From the IMG/VR virus record IMGVR_UViG_3300032282_004026, positions 1 to 63,608 of that record: 63,608 nt of DNA. One strand, written 5' to 3'. The notes below the pieces were generated by a model. It saw only the letters and a program-made list of their open reading frames with translations. It did no database searches and was not told the origin of the DNA. How positions within the stretch are numbered: position 1 is the first letter of the stretch; every line of letters starts with the position of its first letter. This document shows, in pieces, positions 15,867 to 25,700 of the stretch. A program made the translations under genes and the position numbers. The DNA comes from a virus.

Positions 15867-17548
15867 TTAGTCATTTCCTTCACGAGATTCATTAGCTGAT
15901 CGATTTGTTTTTGCTGTGCTTCAATCTGAGATTGTTGTTCTTTCATAGCTTCAATCAAAAGAGGCACTATCTTTTCATATTTAACTGTTAGATATTTTTG
16001 ACCCGATTTTGAATGACTACCATCTTCAGATTTCCAGTCATAATCGAATGGAGCAATTTCAACTGCTTCTGGTAATACTGCTTCAACTTCTTGAGCAAGT
16101 ACACCGCATTCATGCCAAGCAGTTGGAGTGAATCCTAAATCTTTTACTTCCTTTTTCCAATCAAAAGTAACGCCATTAAGCTTCATTACTTTCTGTAGAG
16201 CATTATCAATATTTATTACATTCTCTTTAAGTCTCTTATCAGATGCATAAGCAATAACGTTATAATAGCTACGGAAGTTATTATCACCATCGCCAAAGGA
16301 TGCGATCTGTGTAGCAAAGTCTGCGTTATTGTAAATGCGAGTTCCATTATACCCAAAGTACGCACCTATCTTAATACCAGTATGATAACCTATAGCTAAA
16401 TCGGGGAATGGACTAGCCCATGATCCTGATTCTTGATATATTGCGTAAGAATCGTTACCTTGTCCAGAGTTACCGCCAACACCATAAAAGATAAGTTTAC
16501 CCACTGTATTATTATTATTTCCTGTAACATAAGCAGCATAACCACTAATGTTAGTTTGGTCACCAGTGTTTGTACCAGATAAGTTATTTGCAAACCAATT
16601 ACCAGAGTTATCGCAATAGGCACCCCAACCGTTACTACTATTCAAGAATCCAATCAGATTGCTATTACAGTGAATACGACGTGTCGTATTATCAGTGTCG
16701 GTCATGTAAATATTAGAAGATGTACTATTACCTACAGTAAGATCACCGTATAGTTGAGTATTCTTACTACTGTCTACTCTAAGTGCCCAACCTTCATCAC
16801 TGGTTAGGAAACCAATGTTGCTAGCAGTATCTGCATAAATAACACCGCGTTTTGTAGTTACATGACCACCAGTCCAGAATCTTATGGCAGCAGTAGCACT
16901 ACCGGTGGCAGAAACATCCCACCATCCGTTTTGTTGACTGGAAAAATGTGCTGTAGTATTTTCGTTATATAAACCGGTATTACTACTATTACTTCTAAAC
17001 CAATTGCTAACATATACCTGATTAAATGTTGGTGCATCGCCTGTACGTACAGCTTGATTTAAGTATGAACTGAATGAGTTACCATTCCAATAGTTAGCAT
17101 TTAAGTTAGCAACCATTGTACTTGATGTAACAACTAAAGGTGAAGTACCAGTCGCAACTGTTGATGTTAAAGTAGTTCCTTTAATACCACTAGTAGCAGA
17201 AATTGATCCAGTAACTTGAAGTTTATCAGTAGCGTTATCAGTACCACTTCCAAGTAAAACGTTTCCACCATATTGTGCAAGTTTAACTAAACCCGTATCT
17301 AATACTTCAATAGAAGGAACACCCGATACGTCGTTTGCAGCAAAGATTGTGCCAGTCATCGTATTTGAAATACTAAACAATTGACCAGCAGATCCTTCAA
17401 AGCTTAATGTACCAGAATTGGTAGGATATACTTGAAGAGTAATGTTCTGCGCGCCAGTCGACGCATCAGCTCCAGAAAATACAATCTTTGGATCTGCTGC
17501 AGCACCAATGTTTGGCGTAATTACTAAATTTTTATCTGAGAGTGCCAT
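15863..17548 (-). CDS. Tail fibre with Peptidase_S74 self-cleaving C-terminus
   Basis: A 561 aa fibre. The shaft is beta-rich with repeated S/T/N/G (for example LNANYWNGNSFSSYLNQAVR, LSGTNTGDQTNISG). The last 126 residues are an intramolecular chaperone of the endosialidase type: the cleavage Ser436 stands in ASDKRLKENV, followed by the helical and strand motifs GVLAQEVEAVLPEAVE and LTVKYEKIVPLLIEAMKEQQ and a coiled coil. In this family the chaperone assists trimer folding and then cuts itself off before the serine. A late promoter motif lies 25 bases upstream of the ATG at 17548. Receptor binding is the likely role. Confidence 0.88.
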   Translation of the reverse strand: MALSDKNLVITPNIGAAADPKIVFSGADASTGAQNITLQVYPTNSGTLSFEGSAGQLFSISNTMTGTIFAANDVSGVPSIEVLDTGLVKLAQYGGNVLLGSGTDNATDKLQVTGSISATSGIKGTTLTSTVATGTSPLVVTSSTMVANLNANYWNGNSFSSYLNQAVRTGDAPTFNQVYVSNWFRSNSSNTGLYNENTTAHFSSQQNGWWDVSATGSATAAIRFWTGGHVTTKRGVIYADTASNIGFLTSDEGWALRVDSSKNTQLYGDLTVGNSTSSNIYMTDTDNTTRRIHCNSNLIGFLNSSNGWGAYCDNSGNWFANNLSGTNTGDQTNISGYAAYVTGNNNNTVGKLIFYGVGGNSGQGNDSYAIYQESGSWASPFPDLAIGYHTGIKIGAYFGYNGTRIYNNADFATQIASFGDGDNNFRSYYNVIAYASDKRLKENVINIDNALQKVMKLNGVTFDWKKEVKDLGFTPTAWHECGVLAQEVEAVLPEAVEIAPFDYDWKSEDGSHSKSGQKYLTVKYEKIVPLLIEAMKEQQSQIEAQQKQIDQLMNLVKEMTK

Positions 17549-17572
17549 TTAATATCCTATGACTTTATTTTA

Positions 17573-17580
17573 TATTTATT
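17573..17580 (-). promoter_or_regulatory. Candidate late promoter AATAAATA before S74 fibre
   Basis: AATAAATA on the minus strand, 25 bases upstream of the ATG at 17548, the same spacing as at gp19. It overlaps the stop codon of the upstream gene. Confidence 0.55.
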
Positions 17581-20047
17581 AGATTCCAAATCGACCACGT
17601 ACTGCTTGAAAGTGTTGTTTAACTTCATTTGCAGTTAATGCTGAATTATATATTTTTGCTATAGCAATTCTACCATTTAAATTGAAGTAACCACCAGCAT
17701 AAGTTTCACGACCAATCATTGTATTTGTTGCGTTACTTAATAATGGTATACCGTCGCTAGAAGTACCACTTCCAATAACACTTCCATTAATATATACAGT
17801 ACTAGTTGTTCCAGATCTAGTCCAAATTGCATGATACCAAGTGTTAAGACTAAACGAATATGAATAATTTAAATACGGTCTTCTTAAATCTATACCAGTG
17901 TTGCTTTGATTAACACCAAATGCCCAATGATTGACGTTCCAATCTCCAGAACTCATTAAAGTTCCTGTGTAATTTTGATGCGTACCAGCAACCTGGAAAA
18001 CACATTCCATTGAAAGATCAGTTAACCATGTAAAGTTTTGATTTGGTACTTCTAAATAAGCAGCATTAATTCCGGCTTTTTCAATATAGCCATTTGTATA
18101 ATAAGCGCCGTTTCCTAAAAATGTTCTATGTTGAAGTTCGCTATTATCAGTTAGATCGAGATATGATGTAGGCGTGAATGTGCTAGAAGAAGTGAACGTA
18201 TGAGTAGTATATCCACCCGATGTAGATATAGTTCCGCCTGTAGCTTTAGCACTTCCAGAATATCTTACAATAACTATTCCAGATCCACCGCTAGCACCAA
18301 CGCTTGAGTAGTGAGAAGATCCTCCTCCGCCACCTCCAGAATTAGTGCCCCCAGCTCCTCCACTAGTATTAGCTCCGCTACTACCATTTGCTCCACTATT
18401 TGTAGAGCTTCCACCTCCAGCGCCGCCAGTAGTACTATATGAAGAACCACCACCGCCGCCTCCTAATCCACCTGGTCCACCTACATAACTATGTCCATTG
18501 CCTCCTCCGCCACCGCCATAATATAAAGTAGATCCAGAAATATCTGACGCAAAACCACGACCTCCATATCCACCATATGAATCGGGCCCAGATTCTCCAG
18601 GTTGACCTGCACCTCCTCCACCACCAGCATTATATTGACTATACCAAGGTCCACCACCTCCACCGAATCCTTGACCTTTAGTGCCACCGCCGCCGCCAAC
18701 TAATCTATTATATCCGTATGAAGGTGAATCGCCTCCACCACAACCTCCAGGCTGTCCTTGACGAGTTCCAGTATATGAGCCTTCTCTCCAATGGCCACTT
18801 CCTCCTCCACCACCACCGAGTGCAGTAGTACTACCAAAAGATGAATTACCGCCAGTTGATCCTGGAGCAGGATCAGCGCCATAAGTTCCAGGTGATCCAG
18901 CGCCACCTCCACCAATCACTACATCATACGCAGTATTAAGAGAAACTGGATATGATCTTTTATAAATCACGCCTCCTCCTCCTCCACCGCCACCCATATC
19001 CATACCACCTCCACCGCCACCAGCGACAACAAGTACTTCAACTGAAGATACATCCCGTGCATCCAAAGAAAGAACTATTGAATTTAATGGTATGGCTTTA
19101 ACGTCATTAAAAAAACTAGTACCAAGAGTTTTTAAATATCGTATGATTACAATTCCAGATCCACCATTTCCGCCACGATTACCTTTCATATAGTGGGAAC
19201 CACCTCCACCGCCTCCGCCGGTGTTTGCACCACCTGCACCACCAGGACTATGCGACCAACTTCCACTTTGACCTGGGCCACCAGGTTCTCCAGAATTAAA
19301 ACCATCTCCAGGCGCTGCATATCCTAATGCACCACTTCCACCGCCACCCCGACCACCTGTACCACCTTGAGAAATACTATATGAAGCACCGCCACCTCCA
19401 CCACCCCAATAAAGAGGGTAGCCTAAAATATTATTCTGTACGCCTATTCCACCATTCCCAGGATTAACAGATCCAGCGCCACCAGCACCACCACCACCAG
19501 CAGCATAATATTGACCTATAGAGCCTCCACCCACATTACCATATCCTGTACCACCGGCTGTAGTATTAGCAGTTACTGCTCCACCTCTACCTGTGTTTCC
19601 ATCACTATATCCAGAAGATCCTCCGCCAGATCCTCCAGCAGCACCATATCCACTATTTGGAGTATATCCCCAATATGAACTTCCTCCATATCCACCACCT
19701 ACTGCTATGATAGTACCACCAAAAGAAGAGTTACCACCAGAAGTTGCAGATACGCTAAATTGATGAGAAGCGCTCTGTCCAGCAAAATTTCCTTCGGGCG
19801 CTCCATTTCCTCCAGCACCTACGACAACAGCATATGATGTACCAGCAGTAACAGCATATGAAGAATGAGAAACAACGCCGCCTCCACCTCCTCCACCACC
19901 CATATCCATACCACCACCGCCGCCGCCAGCAACAACTAATATTTCTATGTTACCTGAAAAACCAGGAACAAACGTGCCAGACGTAGTGCAAACGTGAGTA
20001 TTATAATTTGATAAAGTGGTTAGATTTGGTCCTGCCTCTACAGCCAT
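17579..20047 (-). CDS. Glycine-rich adhesin with two poly-Gly modules and a LamG-like domain
   Basis: An 822 aa protein. Two homologous modules of about 300 residues each begin with a strand (EILVVAGGGGGG or EVLVVAGGGGGG) followed by MDMGGGGGGGGV. Each then runs through glycine-rich sequence and ends GGSGIVII/VRY. Such GGX runs fold as polyglycine-II bundles in phage adhesins like gp38. The last about 200 residues are a concanavalin-like (LamG) domain ending in KIYNSALTANEVKQHFQ and AVRGRFGI, found also in the next upstream adhesin. I infer a receptor-binding tip. The gene follows the 110 aa gene with one base between stop and ATG. Confidence 0.85.
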   Translation of the reverse strand: MAVEAGPNLTTLSNYNTHVCTTSGTFVPGFSGNIEILVVAGGGGGGMDMGGGGGGGGVVSHSSYAVTAGTSYAVVVGAGGNGAPEGNFAGQSASHQFSVSATSGGNSSFGGTIIAVGGGYGGSSYWGYTPNSGYGAAGGSGGGSSGYSDGNTGRGGAVTANTTAGGTGYGNVGGGSIGQYYAAGGGGAGGAGSVNPGNGGIGVQNNILGYPLYWGGGGGGASYSISQGGTGGRGGGGSGALGYAAPGDGFNSGEPGGPGQSGSWSHSPGGAGGANTGGGGGGGSHYMKGNRGGNGGSGIVIIRYLKTLGTSFFNDVKAIPLNSIVLSLDARDVSSVEVLVVAGGGGGGMDMGGGGGGGGVIYKRSYPVSLNTAYDVVIGGGGAGSPGTYGADPAPGSTGGNSSFGSTTALGGGGGGSGHWREGSYTGTRQGQPGGCGGGDSPSYGYNRLVGGGGGTKGQGFGGGGGPWYSQYNAGGGGGAGQPGESGPDSYGGYGGRGFASDISGSTLYYGGGGGGNGHSYVGGPGGLGGGGGGSSYSTTGGAGGGSSTNSGANGSSGANTSGGAGGTNSGGGGGGSSHYSSVGASGGSGIVIVRYSGSAKATGGTISTSGGYTTHTFTSSSTFTPTSYLDLTDNSELQHRTFLGNGAYYTNGYIEKAGINAAYLEVPNQNFTWLTDLSMECVFQVAGTHQNYTGTLMSSGDWNVNHWAFGVNQSNTGIDLRRPYLNYSYSFSLNTWYHAIWTRSGTTSTVYINGSVIGSGTSSDGIPLLSNATNTMIGRETYAGGYFNLNGRIAIAKIYNSALTANEVKQHFQAVRGRFGI
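18969..19030 (-). repeat. Internal duplication, copy 2 (poly-Gly module start)
   Basis: Sequence encoding VLVVAGGGGGG-MDM-GGGGGGGG. It matches the block at 19875-19936 at a fixed offset of 906 bases (302 codons) with high nucleotide identity, showing an in-frame tandem duplication inside the 822 aa adhesin. Confidence 0.85.
19875..19936 (-). repeat. Internal duplication, copy 1 (poly-Gly module start)
   Basis: Sequence encoding ILVVAGGGGGG-MDM-GGGGGGGG, the partner of the block at 18969-19030. The Met-Asp-Met break in the glycine run is the same in both copies. Confidence 0.85.
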
Positions 20048-20048
20048 A

Positions 20049-20381
20049 TTAAGCTCCTGGTAATATGTGAGGTTCTTCTACCCAAGATAATGTGTCTTCA
20101 TGCCAAATCCAATGATTCTCGAGTGGGCGTGGTTTAGGCGCCACATATAGCGCGTTTTCAGTATCTAATATCCAACTAGGAAATGGCTTTGGAGGAATGA
20201 ATGCATCTAATTCTTCGTTATATTCATATCCAATTCCAGCAAATCTTCTTCTTATATTACCATTGTAAGATGTTTGCTTCCAAGAAGCAGGATCTCCAAA
20301 AGCGCCAGAATCAATAACGCTTTGTTCTGCAACAATAACGTTCTTTACTTTTCCATCAAATATTTGTGCAAAATGTGTCAT
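20049..20381 (-). CDS. Small conserved tail-region protein
   Basis: A 110 aa protein starting MTHFAQIFDGKVKNVIVAEQ. The ATG at 20381 has an AAGGA site 7 bases upstream; a longer frame back to 20402 would use TTG. Conserved features are FGDPASWKQTSYNGNIRRRF, AGIGYEYNEELDAFIPPKPF and a tail of aromatic residues (HWIWHEDTLSWVEE). Proteins with this W-K-Q-T-S-Y-N-G-N-I-R pattern are common beside structural genes in T4-like cyanophages, where they are annotated as hypothetical. A virion or assembly role is likely; no enzyme motif is seen. Confidence 0.75.
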   Translation of the reverse strand: MTHFAQIFDGKVKNVIVAEQSVIDSGAFGDPASWKQTSYNGNIRRRFAGIGYEYNEELDAFIPPKPFPSWILDTENALYVAPKPRPLENHWIWHEDTLSWVEEPHILPGA

Positions 20382-20391
20382 ATTTTTATCC

Positions 20392-20598
20392 TTAACAACC
20401 AATACAAGGTTGCTTCCATTCTAGTGAATTCATTAAATTAGACAAAGAAGATTCTTCATGCGTAGAAATAATATCAATTATCTCTGGTAAAGTTTCTGCT
20501 GAAACTAATGCTCTATTACCATCGGCAGAATTAATTATAAATGTCGCTCCACTTTTAACAGCGTCATATGAATTTACACTTTTTATTTCATATATCAT
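20392..20598 (-). CDS. 68 aa small protein
   Basis: Starts at ATG 20598, overlapping the stop of the LamG-like adhesin (ATGA), and begins MIYEIKSVNSYDAVKSGATF. It has a short alternating helix/strand domain and ends in WKQPCIGC, with a CxxC-like pair at the C-terminus. The frame is bounded by tight overlaps on both sides, which supports it as a real gene. No function can be assigned. Confidence 0.65.
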   Translation of the reverse strand: MIYEIKSVNSYDAVKSGATFIINSADGNRALVSAETLPEIIDIISTHEESSLSNLMNSLEWKQPCIGC

Positions 20599-21944
20599 AA
20601 TCCAAATTTCCTTCTTGATGCATTGAAGTTTTGTGATACTTCATTTTGTGATAGTGCTCTATTATATACTTTAATATTTGCAATTCCACCAGCAAATTGT
20701 CTACTGCTACCTTCTTGACCAATTTGTATAGAAGATCCAGTTGCAGCATTACCACTTACACCACCTACAGAAGTTCTTACACCATTGGTGTATTGATATA
20801 TTGTAGACGTTGAATAATCCCAAACTGCAACAAAACAATTCCAAGTACTTCTATTAACTGAAGCACCAGATTCGTGATATCCTTCACTTGGATGACTATA
20901 CCAATAATTACTTAATCTTGCTGCGCTTTTATTCCAGCTCATATAAATTGTTTGGCCGCCGCCTAACCAAAACATACATCCACGATCATCGCCCTGTACT
21001 TCAGTTTCTGGATATACCCATATTTCTATAGTAGCACTAGTAGTAGGCTGAGTGTTAAGTAAAGTACCGGTGAATTTTTGACCAGTAGAAGTTAATCGAA
21101 AACAATTAACACCAGCTAATTGTGTATATGTTGGAGTATTTGCTGCATTTACTTTTTGTGCGCTATTGCTAAGATCTCTCCAAACACTACTTCCATTATT
21201 TAATAATTCAGATATTGTTGGTTCTGTACCATCACATAAATCAATTCTTGGTGACATGAATTGTAGTCTTGTTGTAGAATCACCACAATAATAATGATAC
21301 GTTCTATGGAGTGCTGAACTACTAGAAGGATCCCATTTTAAGTCTTGACCAATATTGCAACCATTGACGTCCATAACTTTTGTAGTGCCGCCAGCAATTG
21401 TAAAATAACCGGTGTTAGGATGTCTTCCTGCATAAGTAGTAGTGTGCGGATAAACGTGACCACATACTAAATACCATTGATTTTGCGTTAAAGCGCTAGT
21501 GCCTACACATTCCCAATATGGGTTACCTTGGGTTGCACCATTGTCAGTTCTTCTAACTTCAGCTCCTCCAGCTCCTGTTCCAAAATAAAATGTTCCAGCA
21601 CCAGTTGAACTTGTTCGTCTAACCCACACTGAAAATCTATATAATTTTGTTGGATCTATTGCTGGGTAATCAGTATTCCATCCACCATCTGCATTACCAT
21701 CGCCTGATGCGTATGTTCCCCAGACAATGCTTTGATTACCCCAAGGATCTGTATCATATAATCTAGTGTTCTCTCCAGTATTTCCATTTTGATTATACCC
21801 AGAAACACTACCAGAACTTACTGTCCAACTATTAGAGTTGATTAAAGAAGTTTGCGCTGCACCAATGTGTGATTTTCTATTACTTGCATCAAGCGCTAAT
21901 ATCAATCCATTAGTTACTATTGAAGGAGAAGTACTTAATGCCAT
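20595..21944 (-). CDS. LamG-like adhesin
   Basis: A 449 aa protein starting MALSTSPSIVTNGLILALDA. I chose the ATG at 21944 because it follows the upstream stop by one base; a TTG 15 bases earlier is less likely. The N-terminal strand NGLILALDASN and the C-terminal IANIKVYNRALSQNEVSQNF with NASRRKFGL are the borders of a concanavalin/LamG-type sandwich, split here by an about 220 aa insertion containing another beta domain (YRFSVWVRRTSSTGAGTFYF, VDPTK-like start). The closing motif is shared with the adjacent 822 aa adhesin. Carbohydrate binding on the host surface is the inferred role. Confidence 0.8.
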   Translation of the reverse strand: MALSTSPSIVTNGLILALDASNRKSHIGAAQTSLINSNSWTVSSGSVSGYNQNGNTGENTRLYDTDPWGNQSIVWGTYASGDGNADGGWNTDYPAIDPTKLYRFSVWVRRTSSTGAGTFYFGTGAGGAEVRRTDNGATQGNPYWECVGTSALTQNQWYLVCGHVYPHTTTYAGRHPNTGYFTIAGGTTKVMDVNGCNIGQDLKWDPSSSSALHRTYHYYCGDSTTRLQFMSPRIDLCDGTEPTISELLNNGSSVWRDLSNSAQKVNAANTPTYTQLAGVNCFRLTSTGQKFTGTLLNTQPTTSATIEIWVYPETEVQGDDRGCMFWLGGGQTIYMSWNKSAARLSNYWYSHPSEGYHESGASVNRSTWNCFVAVWDYSTSTIYQYTNGVRTSVGGVSGNAATGSSIQIGQEGSSRQFAGGIANIKVYNRALSQNEVSQNFNASRRKFGL

Positions 21945-21945
21945 G

Positions 21946-22494
21946 TTATACCCACACAAAAATATTTTTCACGATAGTAACAGAACCGCCACCAACAGAA
22001 CTACATGCTCTGCCGTGGCCAACTCCGCCAGTTTGTCCATTCATATTTCTTCTTCTTATAAAAGTACATTTTCTATAAGTACCAGTGTTATATCGCATAA
22101 AATTATTTGCATCATTATCACATGCACTCGCTTTAGCATGACTTGCAAAATCAGGCATATCTTGCGCTAAGTATGTTTTTACACAACGATCACCTTGTGC
22201 TTCGTCATAATCATAAAGATTGCCGCCCTGACCATATCCGCTTGCTTGCATGAACGACCAGCATGCAGCTGAACCAGTAAGCCAAAATTCTGCTGAGACA
22301 TATTTCCAGTTAATCCAATTATGAATGTTAATAGTGAATCCACTTGATTGACATCCATCGCCAGTATCATGTCTTATAGTTGCAGAATAGCCATTTGTAT
22401 TATCTTGTGCAGTAATAGTCGTGCCTACAAGAGTAACAGAATGTATCATATCCTGTGTTACAATCGTTCCTTTTCTACCATATACTACAGACAT
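21946..22494 (-). CDS. Cysteine-containing virion-region protein
   Basis: A 182 aa protein starting MSVVYGRKGTIVTQDMIHSV. The ATG at 22494 lies one base after the stop of the zinc-ribbon gene; an upstream TTG would overlap that gene by 32 bases. The product has at least six Cys (in DGCQ, AACW, DRCV, SACD, RKCT, RACS) and many aromatics, and ends SVTIVKNIFVWV. I do not recognise the family. The gene pairs with the 71 aa cysteine-motif protein upstream and the LamG adhesin downstream, so a surface or tip role is possible. Confidence 0.55.
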   Translation of the reverse strand: MSVVYGRKGTIVTQDMIHSVTLVGTTITAQDNTNGYSATIRHDTGDGCQSSGFTINIHNWINWKYVSAEFWLTGSAACWSFMQASGYGQGGNLYDYDEAQGDRCVKTYLAQDMPDFASHAKASACDNDANNFMRYNTGTYRKCTFIRRRNMNGQTGGVGHGRACSSVGGGSVTIVKNIFVWV

Positions 22495-22495
22495 A

Positions 22496-22711
22496 TTACC
22501 ATTTACCCTCTGGACAAAATATTTCAACGTACTTAGTTCTACTTTTAAGTAGACATGAACACTTAGAACATGATTCGTTATTAACTATAAATTCACATGA
22601 TCTACATATAGAAAGACGCTGCTCTACTAATTCTGGTGAAGCAAAATCGCTTTCTTCCATGATGTGTTCAATAACTCGAGTTCCATCAACAATCTTTTCA
22701 ACTATTCTCAT
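22496..22711 (-). CDS. Small zinc-ribbon-like protein
   Basis: A 71 aa protein. Residues about 32-71 have the metal-binding pattern C-x2-C-x8-C-x2-C-x-C then a distant C (RLSICRSCEFIV ... CSKCSCLLKS ... FCPEGKW). Proteins with C-x2-C, then C-x2-C-x-C, and a terminal C-P-x-x-K-W are widespread small phage-encoded ribbons next to tail-fibre genes. Zinc binding is inferred from the cysteines. The ATG at 22711 overlaps the stop of the 1243 aa fibre (ATGA). Function unknown; possibly an assembly factor for the neighbouring adhesins. Confidence 0.7.
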   Translation of the reverse strand: MRIVEKIVDGTRVIEHIMEESDFASPELVEQRLSICRSCEFIVNNESCSKCSCLLKSRTKYVEIFCPEGKW

Positions 22712-25700
22712 CCTTCATACTCCACTACTAATTTATCAATATCTACACGCTCACCATATACGACGAAGAAGCAATTGATTTCGCCTTCTTCACATCCAAC
22801 AGTAACTACATTATTAGATATATCTTCTACATATAATTTCTGATGCTTACCGATTGCTGTTATTGTAACTGTAATAGAATCTGGATCAACTAGTTTTGTC
22901 CAGTATTCTGGCAACTCAATCTTGTTCTTGCCTTTTAACTTACCACGAATATATACACCATTTTCTGGTCCTTCTAGAGAACCGTAACGTAGCTTCCAAC
23001 CTTCTTTAGTTGGGTGATCTATTAAAAATGATTTTGTTGTTGCAGTGAATGATCCATTTACTGCTAATTTTATACCAGACTGTTCTCCAGTAAATCCTAT
23101 TGCAACGTTTCCAGAATCTGTTGCTAATAAGCATCCACCATAAGTGCTAAGACCATATGATGGAGCTCCTCTACTACCCCATCCACCTGGACTACCAATA
23201 TGAACTCTTTCATATAGATGAACAAACTCTCCAGTTTGTGATCCTACAGCACGACCTCGTATTGTACCAACTGAAATAGCATGATCATCAACTTTAGTAA
23301 ATGAACATTGGGTTGCTGTTGTAGCACCTCTTCCAGTTACAGTTGCAAGCGTATCAGATTCAGCACTTAAGTATGAGTGACTATGTGATAGAGGTGCAAA
23401 TGCTTCATCCATCCAACCATGATAATTAGTCCATAAACGACCATTAGTAGCAAGAAGCATTCGACGCTCAGCAGCTGAATCTCCGCCATACATCCAAGCA
23501 AATGCATATGCACCTACACCTGATGCGTATTCGGTAGTACCATCAGTACGGAATGCCATTTGACGAGTATTACCATATAACTTAACGTTGGCGTCGTCAC
23601 CAGCATCACGTAACCAAGCATTGTTTACATCGTATGTGTGATTGTGACCAGAAGCTGCAGCACCAAGCGTACTATAATCAATTGTTCTTGCAGTACTGCC
23701 GTTAAAAGTAGTACCTGCTGCAGCACCTCCAGATGAAGTGAATGTTACAGAGTTTGTAGTAGTACCAGCTTCACTTTGTAACGCTAATCCACTACCGTTC
23801 CAAGTTGGACGAGCTCTTGGGAAGTTTACAACACCACTGTTGGTTATAGACAACGCTATCTGAGGACCAGTTGCATAACTGTTGGTAGTGGCAAAAGCCA
23901 TATGCGTGCCATCGCTACCATTATTATGCACATAAATGCCGGCCTGAGCTACATCAACTGTGTCACCTTGGAATGTAATAGCAGCTTGATATCCATTACC
24001 ACTTGTACCACCACCATTATTGAAGTGCAAACCACCAATAACAGTTTTTGCTACGTTAAACGTACCGTTCGCTAAACTAGTTGCAGAGTTACTTGCAGTT
24101 TTAATTATACCAGCAATTGAAGCATTACCATTTCCAAACAGCGCTAATACATTATTTAATGCTGTAGTTGCACCGCCGTCAGTACCAGCATCAAATAACA
24201 ATGCAGTGTTAGCGCCAAAGCCACCGCCTTGTGTACTGAATACTGAACGAATTCTCCAGTTTAGATAATCAGTTGTGCCAGAATCTTTAGCACCAAATCC
24301 GATAGATCCGCCAGCACCAATTGCTTGAGTAGAAGATTGTAAGTATAGTTGAGGTGGTACTTGGTTCCATGTTCTAGTTCCAAACGCAGTAGTACCTGTT
24401 GCCTGTGCTGTTCTTACGTCTATAGCAGTTGTTGCACTAGCACCTCTTCCAGTTACAGTTGCAAGTGTATCAGATTCTGCGCTTAAATATGAGTGAGTAT
24501 GACCATTAAGTGATACTGCTGTGCCATTCTGAGTAATAGCTCCTGTAGCATTAAATGTACCAGAGACGTTTAATTTATGACCACTATCTGTAGTGGTTCC
24601 AACCATAACGTTACCAGATCCAAAGATATTAAATACGTTATCTACTGAATGTAAACCTAGTGTTAAGAAATTAGAATTAGATCCTGCAGCCGCCCAGTTA
24701 AATCCTAAATAACCAGTGTTTTTAGAAGTTTCGGCTTGACCTACTAACATGATAACGTTTCTTCCGGCAGTATTAATGCCGGAATTCATAAATGATGCTA
24801 TCCAGTTAAAAGAGCTACCGCCGGTAGCTTGTGTTATTTTTAGAGCTGGTAAACCATCACCACCGCCACCAGTAAATGTAGTTACAGTGCTAGTACTTGC
24901 TCCACGGCCAGTTACAGTTGCGAGAGTATCAGATTCACTATATGATGTTAGATATGTGTTAGTATCAGATGATACCAATCCATTCGCATCTATCTTTAAG
25001 AAACCTGCTGAAACTGTCGTTGGTTTAATATAAACTGCAGTACCAGCACCTTTACCGATATAAACGTTTGCAGTACCGTATGTCGTACCGTTTGCTTGGT
25101 TACCGATATAAACGCTACCATATGTAATAGTGCCGTTAGCACCTGAACCACCGCCGTCGATATAAACACTACCACCCGTTTTAGTAATAGCATTGGTAGT
25201 TGATACAGAACCACCACTAAGATATACTGTACCACCAATTCCAGATGTAGTAGTTGAAGTTGAAATACCACCGCGTAGTGTAAGTTGACCAGCAGTTCCA
25301 GATGTACTCGTAGAAGCAGGACCACCTGCAACTGTTACATCACCGCCACGAGTTGCAGAGTTTGTATCTCCACCTGTAATATTAACGTTACCACCAATAC
25401 CAATTGTGGCCATACCAGCCGAGATATTGACGTTACCAGAGTTACCGCTTGTAGTACTACCGGAACTTAGAGTAACTGTTCCGGAATCTCCTGATGTAGA
25501 ACCACCTGCACCTGATTGGAATGTAGCAACACCAGATGCTCCAGTTGCACCACCAGCGCCAGATCTTGCGACAAAGCTACCACCTGCGCCCGCGCCAGAA
25601 CCTACACCGGAGATGATGTTAATATATCCACCCTGCGCAGTACCTGTGCCTGCGGCACCGCTGTTCATAACTAAGTTACCGCCATATCCAGAAGAACCAC

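Noticed and set aside
18300-19960. Possible CRISPR-like or minisatellite array in the Gly-rich gene
   Set aside because: Spacing is irregular and in frame with GGX codons. It is coding low complexity and one large duplication, not an array with unique spacers.
22494-22527. Upstream TTG start for the cysteine-containing gene
   Set aside because: It would overlap the zinc-ribbon gene by 32 bases; the ATG at 22494 follows that stop by one base.
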